59,277 bases of DNA from an uncultured Prevotellaceae bacterium (lineage in GTDB: Bacteria; Bacteroidota; Bacteroidia; Bacteroidales; Bacteroidaceae), in NCBI GenBank assembly GCA_902786665.1, contig CADADN010000015.1, positions 1-59,277 of the forward strand, read 5' to 3'. How positions within the stretch are numbered: the first letter of the stretch is position 1; each line of letters begins with the position of its first letter. Shown one piece after another: positions 46,060 through 53,600 of the stretch. The notes beneath the pieces are model-generated. The model saw only the letters and a program-made list of their open reading frames with translations, searched no databases and was not told where the DNA came from. The position numbers and the translations under genes were made by a program.

Positions 46060-47129
46060 ATCTTTTTGAATTTTACTTGTATTTCACCATTCATCAATAT
46101 GTCAGAATTGTTTGCTAAAGGACGCCAAATTATATTACCTGGCGTGCTTAGCTCAACTGGTTTTTCATTAAGCCGAGTCTCACCAAAAGCACAAAGAAAG
46201 AATTTACCTTTCTCATATTTTATTTGGACATGTCCGTTCTTGAGATTGGGATTGTTAATTTTTAAAATATTCGACGTTGTACGAGTATCTTTTACACTTG
46301 ATATATAAATTGGTGACATTTTCATGGTATATTTATATTCATGATGGTTGTCTTCAAACGATATCGTAGCTAATGGTTTGTTATCCTCTTCAATTATTGG
46401 TGGTTCAGGATTACCTTTGGGGTTTTCGTCTATTGGAGATTGGTTTATCTTTTCCACTTTGGGTTTATCGGTTGACAAATAATTGTCATCAAACTTGTAG
46501 GTAAAGAGACCTTCATCCAAAATATCTATACCATCAAGAGCACTCAAATTTAAATTTGCGGTCTTTATGATGTCTGAGTTGTTAACTTTTATAGACACTT
46601 TTATGTCATTAGTTGGGTCTATATCTTCACTGTAAAGAGCTGCTGTACTTACGATATTACCCTTTTTTACAGTAATTATATCATTATCATCCGTATCTAT
46701 ATCTACGGTTTTTTCCAAGCGACATGGACTATATGAAAATACCCACTTTTTAGCGATGGGTCTGCAATCCAAATATTTATCTTGTTTCTCTTTTAATAAT
46801 TGATAAAAATTACGAATGATTTCAGGAGTCCAGACCGGCAGAAGGGTCTTTTTTTCATTATAATCTTCTTGATGCATTAGAATCTGAAAATACATAGGAA
46901 AAACCATCTTTCTACCTATTGACATTATTTTTATATTGTAATTAAACAATTCCACCAGATCTTCTAATATGATGTTACCTGATAATACATCATCTTCCTT
47001 TGTTTCCCCTCCTTCAGGTTCTTCTGTTGGGGGTGGTGTTCCCCCCCCTATTTTTCCACAGTCAAATAATTTGCAGAACCACTCTTTAAGAGTATATAAC
47101 CAATGTTTTATATTGTTTGGTATTGTCAT
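46056..47129 (-). CDS. Degenerate FHA-like protein
   Basis: A 357-residue protein. The C-terminal 75 residues (ILKINNPNLKNGHVQIKYEK, then FFLCAFGETRLNEKPV, and IIWRPLANNSDILMNGEIQV) follow the last strands of an FHA sandwich (HVxI, F-G-x-T-x-LN), but the Gly-Arg and Ser-x-x-His phosphothreonine contacts are not clear. The first 60 residues contain a Pro/Glu-rich segment; the middle (120-270) is a beta-rich region with two Ig-like repeats I cannot name. It is coupled to the phosphatase (ATGA) and starts 15 bp after the canonical FHA gene. ATG 47129 is preferred to TTG 47135. Confidence 0.55.
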   Translation of the reverse strand: MTIPNNIKHWLYTLKEWFCKLFDCGKIGGGTPPPTEEPEGGETKEDDVLSGNIILEDLVELFNYNIKIMSIGRKMVFPMYFQILMHQEDYNEKKTLLPVWTPEIIRNFYQLLKEKQDKYLDCRPIAKKWVFSYSPCRLEKTVDIDTDDNDIITVKKGNIVSTAALYSEDIDPTNDIKVSIKVNNSDIIKTANLNLSALDGIDILDEGLFTYKFDDNYLSTDKPKVEKINQSPIDENPKGNPEPPIIEEDNKPLATISFEDNHHEYKYTMKMSPIYISSVKDTRTTSNILKINNPNLKNGHVQIKYEKGKFFLCAFGETRLNEKPVELSTPGNIIWRPLANNSDILMNGEIQVKFKKI

Positions 47130-47144
47130 AGTCAATATAATTTC

Positions 47145-48179
47145 TTATGAATATCTAAATTCTAAAAGTACATGCTTCCCTAACTCGATGATGTCGCCAT
47201 TTTTCAGAGAAATCGGGTTTTTTGTATCTGAGCCTAAATCAATAGGATCGCCCAAACCATCTCTGATTATTCTTGTTCTGTTTCCATTTATTCTTCTACC
47301 TCCTTGGTCAACGAAGAGAACAAATCCAATACCAGGCATATATTGGATATGTGCATGGTTACTACTGACATATTTGTTGTTTTCATATTCCTTGCATTGT
47401 TCGTCATTGTCTATGACAATGTGGTTAATCCGCAACGTTCCAGTATTTGTTTTTACCTTTTCCCCTCGGCCAATACAATATACTTTTTGGGGATTCGGTT
47501 GCATTTTCACGATATCATTTAATATGGAACCATAACCTTTCAATGCAGTAATTGTCGCAAAATTATGAGGGACTTCAGGTTTTGTATTTTCCGTGGTTTC
47601 TTCCAACGTTTCTTCCAACGTATAATACAAGTAAGAAAAGTTGCTGTCTTTAACAGGTTCCAACTGTTTTTCACCACTAGGCTTTTTGTTAAAAATTTGT
47701 ATGGATTTAAAGGTTATTCCTAATTCTGTATCTATTTTTTCTTTTAAGGACATTATAAATTCTTCACTGTTGTTTACTAAACATAATGAATTAAAAATGG
47801 TGTCATTAAGAAGAAAAACTTTTAATGCCAATCGTGATGCTTTATCGCTATTGCTGTTTAAATGATTAAAAGATTTTACTATGGCACTCTTTATGTTTTC
47901 TTCAATTTCGATAATGTTGAGATTTTCTTCTTTCATCCCTTCTTCATTCTCGTCTTTTGTTTGTTTTTGGGTGTCATTAGCATCTTCCATCCCTCCAGCA
48001 ATAATGTTTACAGGCTGATGTTTGGAGTTATCTACATTTTCCATTCCTCCTGAATTTTGGTCTATAGGCAGATGTTTAGAGTCGTTTGCATCTTTCTTAT
48101 CCTCATCTTGTATCTTTATAGAGTCATCATCTTCTAGGTGACGACGTATTAAATCCACTAAATATTTAAAGATTTTCAT
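47145..48179 (-). CDS. FHA-domain protein
   Basis: A 344-residue protein. The C-terminal FHA domain (about 225-344) keeps the phosphothreonine-binding residues: YCIGRGEKV (Gly-Arg), KYVSSNHAHI (Ser-x-x-His) and RINGNRTRI (Asn). The N-terminal quarter has three imperfect copies of a Asn/Asp-rich unit ending GGME (SKHLPIDQNSGGME, SKHQPVNIIAGGME, and a third), then a helical domain. It would read phosphothreonines made by the adjacent kinase. The ATG at 48179 is used; the in-frame TTG at 48239 lies inside the hairpin at 48217-48242. Confidence 0.85.
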   Translation of the reverse strand: MKIFKYLVDLIRRHLEDDDSIKIQDEDKKDANDSKHLPIDQNSGGMENVDNSKHQPVNIIAGGMEDANDTQKQTKDENEEGMKEENLNIIEIEENIKSAIVKSFNHLNSNSDKASRLALKVFLLNDTIFNSLCLVNNSEEFIMSLKEKIDTELGITFKSIQIFNKKPSGEKQLEPVKDSNFSYLYYTLEETLEETTENTKPEVPHNFATITALKGYGSILNDIVKMQPNPQKVYCIGRGEKVKTNTGTLRINHIVIDNDEQCKEYENNKYVSSNHAHIQYMPGIGFVLFVDQGGRRINGNRTRIIRDGLGDPIDLGSDTKNPISLKNGDIIELGKHVLLEFRYS

Positions 48180-48216
48180 ATTGTCTTTTGGGTGAAAAAT
48201 TGCTGTTGTTTTGTAA

Positions 48217-48242
48217 TGGTTGGGGGAGAAATCCCCCAACCA
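48217..48242 (-). terminator. Intra-operon hairpin
   Basis: An 11-bp perfect stem (48217-48227 with 48232-48242) and 4-nt loop, directly after the CW_7-like gene and before the FHA gene. There is no T-tract, so it may lower or process the downstream transcript rather than end it. Confidence 0.6.
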
Positions 48243-48248
48243 TAAAGA

Positions 48249-48704
48249 TTAAAATCTCTTTCTTACTTTACCTTCACGATACATTTGATTAACTCGTTTT
48301 TGAATCTCTTGATATCTGTCACCAAGTCTTCTTTTCCTAATGGGATTGTTGCCATAATCACCGCGAATGACAGAGAGGGCAGCAGTTTCTATATCATAAA
48401 CATTATTGTTATTTAAATCAGATTTCTCTTCTATTTGTATTTTTTTCTCTGGCATAGAAGTTTGAAAAGAAGTGTCTTGACTCTCAGAATCAATGATGAG
48501 AGTTTTAGATTTTACAGAATCATTTGTCTTAGGAGCTATAGGCGTGCTTTTTGTATTATACTTATGAATTGCATAAGATCCACCTCCTGCAACAATTAAA
48601 CCAGCCAAAGCCCAATATGCTATAGTCTTTTTTGAAAGAAAAGGCTTAGGCTTATGTGGCTCTTTTTTCTGTTTGATTTTAACTTTTCGTTTTAGTTGAA
48701 CCAT
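48249..48704 (-). CDS. Single-span membrane protein with C-terminal CW_7-like domain
   Basis: A 151-residue protein. A basic cytoplasmic head (residues 1-27) and a single span (YWALAGLIVAGGGSYAI, about 30-46) put a flexible stretch (50-95) and a C-terminal domain in the periplasm. That domain, AALSVIRGDYGNNPIRKRRL and then GDRYQEIQKRVNQMY, follows the CW_7 repeat of Cpl-7 lysozyme (V-I-x-G-x-W/Y-G-N-x-x-x-R-x-x-x-L ... Y-x-x-V/I-Q-x-x-V-N), which binds muropeptides. It starts 2 bp after the TerD gene. I infer a wall sensor or tether for the operon; CW_7 assignment is by eye. Confidence 0.65.
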   Translation of the reverse strand: MVQLKRKVKIKQKKEPHKPKPFLSKKTIAYWALAGLIVAGGGSYAIHKYNTKSTPIAPKTNDSVKSKTLIIDSESQDTSFQTSMPEKKIQIEEKSDLNNNNVYDIETAALSVIRGDYGNNPIRKRRLGDRYQEIQKRVNQMYREGKVRKRF

Positions 48705-48706
48705 AA

Positions 48707-49297
48707 TTAATCTTCATCTTCGACTATTAATTCAAAACCAGGAATCTTATTGAAGGCTTTACCAAGACTGTAAACTTCGCTTTCGTTTTTAACAAAGTTT
48801 TGACCATTTTTGTTGGTTATAGTACAGACAAGATAAACATGCCCCGGCTTGTTAGAGTCTGCAGGTACCTCAAATGCTGTGCCGTCTTCACATACGACTT
48901 CAATATATCCTTGTTCATCAGCATATGTTACGTTTCTTCCTTCAAGTGCTGCATCATAGTTAACAACAACAACGTATGCAGTGTCAATTTCATCAAATTT
49001 TACAATGTTAATTTGTTCGATAGATTCTGTATCTCCAGGTCTTTTTACATCTCCATTATGTAACATAAATGGGAATTTGTCATAAGACCCCAAATCTTCA
49101 ATATTATTGTTATATTCGTTAGAGAATACACCACCTATTGAGCCATCCTTCTTCTTGAAGAACAAACATAAATCAAGATCTGTGTCAGATATCCACTTTA
49201 ATCTTACTTTCATTTTGCCTGTAAAAGGCTCACCAATGTCATGCTTCGTCTTAAGACGAATTTTACGCCTTATGCGTACTTCTCTTTCTTCTTGCAT
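48707..49297 (-). CDS. TerD-family protein
   Basis: A 196-residue protein. The motifs ISDTDLDLCLFFKKKDGSIG, FSNEYNNN, MLHNGDVKRPGDTESIEQIN and VEVPADSN-like FEVPADSNKPGHVYLVC match TerD/TerZ proteins, including the acidic residues (DxDLD, DxxG, E) that bind two Ca2+ in characterised members. The N-terminal 25 residues are Arg/Lys-rich (REVRIRRKIRLKTKH), unlike classic TerD. It is cytoplasmic and sits between the kinase and the membrane CW_7-like protein. A role as a Ca2+-responsive adaptor is inference. Confidence 0.85.
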   Translation of the reverse strand: MQEEREVRIRRKIRLKTKHDIGEPFTGKMKVRLKWISDTDLDLCLFFKKKDGSIGGVFSNEYNNNIEDLGSYDKFPFMLHNGDVKRPGDTESIEQINIVKFDEIDTAYVVVVNYDAALEGRNVTYADEQGYIEVVCEDGTAFEVPADSNKPGHVYLVCTITNKNGQNFVKNESEVYSLGKAFNKIPGFELIVEDED

Positions 49298-49406
49298 AAA
49301 TATAAATTTTTAAAGTGTTATTAGTTAAAATATATATGTGTATATTTCTTTATTACATAAATAATCTCCTTAATATTTGGTTATTATAAGAAAAAATTTA
49401 GAAATA
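49298..49406. other. AT-rich gap between TerD and kinase genes
   Basis: 109 bp, almost only A and T; no hairpin or promoter stands out. It is the largest gap inside the operon apart from the hairpin spacer. Confidence 0.4.
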
Positions 49407-50666
49407 TTAGAAATCAAAACTTGGTTTATCTTGACAATTTTGGCTATCATTCTTTTTTTGTTTAGCCTCAAAATCAAAATTTGGAATATTTTGACCTCTA
49501 TTATTTTCTTGTTTTTCTTTCTTAGGGTTAGTTTCGAAATCAAAATATGGTTTATTTTGATTGATATTTTTATTATTCCCTTTCTTTATTCCTTTTATTT
49601 TTTCGATTGCCTTTTCTTTTAATCCTAATTTTGGTTTTTGGTCTTTGGGCTTTATCGAGTTTTCATGAAATGTTATATACGACATCATTTCTTTTCCATT
49701 TTCAAAACGATTTTTCGGATCCTTTTCAAGACATTTATTGGCAACATTGATAATCCAAAAAGGGATGTCCTCAATATATTTATCACCTTTATTTTTTTTA
49801 AAGTTTTTTCTTCTTTCATCAACAACAGATACTGGAGTTAAAAATTTATGAGCATTCATCATTTCATTTAAAGCTTTCATCTCAGAAGTAACTTTATTAA
49901 ATATGAATGGCACATGTCCAGTTAGCATTTCGTAAAGTACAATGCCAAAGCTGTAGATGTCGGATTGGGTGCTAACATCTGCATCGTTTTCCCATTTCTC
50001 GGGCGATTTATATTCAGGGGCACCATTTGTTCTTTGGCTTTTCCTAACAAGATTTCCTTCTTGTATGGACAATCCGAAATCCAAGAGAATATAATGACCG
50101 TCATCCCTACGCATAATGTTCCCAGAATGTATGTCGTTATGAATGACTCTGTATTTTTTAATCAATTCTTTTCTTTTTTTATCATCGATAAGAGGTTTGG
50201 AGCCATCTTCTGGGTCATCTTGAAGATTGTCCAACTCGCGGTCATAACAATATTTGTATATGTCCACATGGCAATATGCCAATGCGCTTCCGATTTCCTT
50301 AACGAACTTGATAATTTCATCTATTGGTATGAATTTCACCCGCTCAACATATTGTGTGATATTCTCGCCAGTAATGTAATCCATTTCAACGAAAGCCTTG
50401 TTTGCTTTGAACAAAGGTTGATAGATGTGCACAATGTTGGGATGGTTTCCATTTCCAAGACGTAGAAGAATCTTACATTCATTTATGAACTTATTATAAA
50501 TTGGATCATCCTCATTTTCCACGTCGTCTTTAAGAACACGTATGGCTCGGATATATTCCAGTTCATTGTGGCGAACTTTGTAAACAGTTGCATAGCCACC
50601 ATCTCCAATTTTCTTTAGCCTGGTGTAATCCTCCAACAAGATATTATCTTTCTCCTTTTTCTTCAT
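49407..50666 (-). CDS. Ser/Thr protein kinase with atypical active site and FDF tail
   Basis: A 419-residue cytoplasmic protein. Glycine loop GDGGYATVY (21-29); the VAIK Lys is Arg (R43, in RAIRVLK, with K46 close by); the catalytic loop is HNDIHSGN (177-184: Asp179 kept, Arg to Asn, Lys to His); DFG 197-199 is intact; the APE-type motif is KSPE. An insertion of about 35 residues (140-173) splits helix E from the catalytic loop. After residue 330 the chain is Lys/Asn-rich and repeats P-x-F-D-F at 373, 395 and 415, the last at the very C terminus. No membrane span or PASTA domains, unlike PknB. It lies 19 bp after the SEDS-PBP gene. Activity is uncertain. Confidence 0.85.
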   Translation of the reverse strand: MKKKEKDNILLEDYTRLKKIGDGGYATVYKVRHNELEYIRAIRVLKDDVENEDDPIYNKFINECKILLRLGNGNHPNIVHIYQPLFKANKAFVEMDYITGENITQYVERVKFIPIDEIIKFVKEIGSALAYCHVDIYKYCYDRELDNLQDDPEDGSKPLIDDKKRKELIKKYRVIHNDIHSGNIMRRDDGHYILLDFGLSIQEGNLVRKSQRTNGAPEYKSPEKWENDADVSTQSDIYSFGIVLYEMLTGHVPFIFNKVTSEMKALNEMMNAHKFLTPVSVVDERRKNFKKNKGDKYIEDIPFWIINVANKCLEKDPKNRFENGKEMMSYITFHENSIKPKDQKPKLGLKEKAIEKIKGIKKGNNKNINQNKPYFDFETNPKKEKQENNRGQNIPNFDFEAKQKKNDSQNCQDKPSFDF

Positions 50667-50685
50667 AATTTCTTGTTCCTTGTTT

Positions 50686-53600
50686 CTAAATATATCCCAT
50701 TTCGTCTAAAGTTCTTAGAACAACATCTCTCATCATTTGCTTAGCCTTGGTTGAACTAGCGTGTGCTCGTTCTATTCTTAGGGCTATAGCTATTTTCCCT
50801 TTTCCTGCACCTTTATCACAGAAACAAATATACCATGCATCGTTGACGGTTTGTTCTTTTCTGTTTTTATATACGCCAGTGCCTCTAACCACGGTGCCAG
50901 TTTTTCCACCAGCATTGTAGTTGTTAATTGTAAAAGTTGTGTGTTCTTTTGCTTCATGCCGCATATAAGATTGCAGATGTTCAATGCCCTTATTGCTTAT
51001 TGCAAACTGGTTTTTGGAACTTCTCCCTTTCACAAATCTTACTTCAGGAAGTGTTCCTTTGTTTGCAACTATTGCAGAAACCTTTGCCATGGCTAAAGGT
51101 GTCGCAGTCATAGGATTTTGCCCCCATGCTAACCAAAAGGCTCTATGGCCGGCGAGTCTGTTTTGGCCTTTCTTGTTCTTTAACCCAAAATAGTAATCAG
51201 TTGCTCCTGCTGTAATATCCTTATATTTGTTGCTCCATGATGATGACGGCTTATGATATAGCAAGCCATATGGGGCTAACCCGTCAATCTGTATTCCAAC
51301 ATTAGAATAAAGTCTGCCTAATTCGCCATATAGGTTGTTTTCATTAACCAGCTTGATAAAGTATATATTGGAAGACCACGTTATGGCTTCATCCATGGTT
51401 ACATGGTTGTTGTCTTTTGTTTGGGTGAAAACGTCAGCAGCACCTTCTGTCGGTTTTTCATAATACCTAATGGGGTAGGTATAATTGGCTGCTTTTTCCC
51501 CATCTTTCATGAATGAAGACAACGCAGACATCACTTTTGCCGTAGAACCAGGAGGTGTGGGATAGAAGAGTCCTAAATCCATATCGGTATAAGCCTCTGC
51601 AATTTCCTTGTCTTTATATACGACATTTGCCTGTTCTGCCAAATTGTCCAGATTTGGCAATGGATAATTTGCCGAAGTAAGAACTTCACCTGTTGATGCA
51701 TCTAAAACAACAGCAGACACTCTTACCTTTTTCCATTTACCTAATGTTTGGTCATGTAAGACGAAATTCCTTATATTGTTCTGCAATTTAGTTTGAAGAA
51801 CGGCGTCAACCGACAGATTGATGTCCTTTGGCTTTATCTTACCCATCGAGAAGATGTTTTCGTCATCATTATTATAGTCTTTGACCCTACTGCTATTAAC
51901 ACCGGCTTTCAAGTAAGGGATTAAAGCCGAATAATCGCGTAATGCTATTTGCTCAGAGGTTTTTTGTGATATCTTTTCATCAAGGAACCTGCTTACAAAA
52001 ACATCTGTCTGAGTGATATTCACATATTGCTTGTTTCCATTTTGGTCTTTTAAAATGTTGTTGTATCCACGTAGGGAATCCAGGAATTGTTTTTCTGCGA
52101 GAAGGCCACGATTAATGCCACTGAAGAACAACTTTGAATTCAAATCACCCACCATGAAGAAAAGATGCTCGGCAAATGGGTAATACCTTTGGCGCTTTCC
52201 ATCAAAATCTGAAATGAGATTGCATTCTTCATATTTCTTTGTATATTTCTTAAGTTCATCTTTGTTGCTCGTCGCCAACAAAATGCCGTTACGGTCGTAA
52301 ATGTTTCCTATGCGCATTTTTCCAACAAGAGCCGATATCCTTGGGTTGTAATTTAATGATGTGATTCCCGTCGCATTCTTGGCTAATACAGGGCGTATCA
52401 ATGTGTTGTTCCGGTCAATCCATTGATAATAAAAGAATGTAGCCCCTATGACCAAAATGATGGACAAGAATGAGTAAGTCAATAGCGACATGGAATTGTT
52501 ATATTTCCTAACAGCTTGATCATTTGCGGAAGCAACCTTGTTGTGGCTGGAAACAGTCAGCACCAAGCCAAATGCAAAAAGATTAAGTATCATGCTCACC
52601 TTTCCATAGCTTAACAACGGTACCGTAATGCCTGTTAGTGGTATCACTCCTGTGCTGCCAAGTGCGATGATGGCTAATTGGACACCTGTTACTATGGCAA
52701 TGCCCACACATAGGTAGAATGTAAATGGATGATTGGATCTATAACCTACAACCAATGACCTTCTGAATAGGAAGAAATACAACAAAAGGACAAAAGCCAA
52801 TCCTGTAAAGCCTATTTGCGTACCGATGCTCTCCAAAATCATATCGGTGTTGAATGCGGGAATCAGTGAACTTTCTCCATGTGACAGACCTTGGCCACCC
52901 CAGCCTCCTGTGGCCAGTCCCCACAGTCCGTCTGCCACTTGTGAGTTGGTCGTGGCTTCTGTTTCTGTGCCATTAAGTCCCAGTTCTCCCCATGTGTTGG
53001 TGCACATCGCAGAACGATCATGAAGTCTTTCTCCTATGTTGCTGATGAAATTGATGGGGACATCTTTCAGTGAGCTTCCGAAAATGAATGCGGACAGCAC
53101 AAGGTTGAATAAGATGGATGTTTCATGTATCTGCTTGAAGCGTGACTTACCTATTCCAATCCAAACAACAAACCATGCTATACATGTTATACCAGGTGCA
53201 CCGACCATCTTTCCTACATATATGGCGAGCAAAAATGTGATGACACCAATGCATAATATGGCAAAATCACAACTGATGATATCTTGTAATCTTATGTTTT
53301 TGTCAATCTTGTCTTTAGATTTTATGATGGAATAAAGTATGATGAATGTGAATATAATCACCATTGCTGGTCCCAAATCTTGCAGAAAGACATATAACAC
53401 CATCAGCACACCAAAACCGATAATAAGCACTAAAAGGTTTTTCAGCTTTTTCCTAAATAGCCTTGCTTTGCCAATGCTGTCCAGCGCAATGATTTTGTTT
53501 GCATTTTGGCAGAAGAAAGCAGCCATGAAGATGACGAACAAATATTTGGCAATCTCGCTTGGTTGAAACTTGATGCCTAGCAGATTCAAGTTGACCTTCA

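Noticed and set aside
38496-49297. Tellurite-resistance (ter) operon
   Set aside because: TerB-like and TerD genes lie 10 kb apart with a beta-glucosidase and a Ca2+ ATPase between; no terC, terA, terE or terZ.
44995-50666. Kinase/PP2C/FHA set as the regulatory part of a type VI secretion system
   Set aside because: No tss genes (sheath, VgrG, ClpV, TssJLM) in the window, and the set is joined to a SEDS-PBP gene instead.
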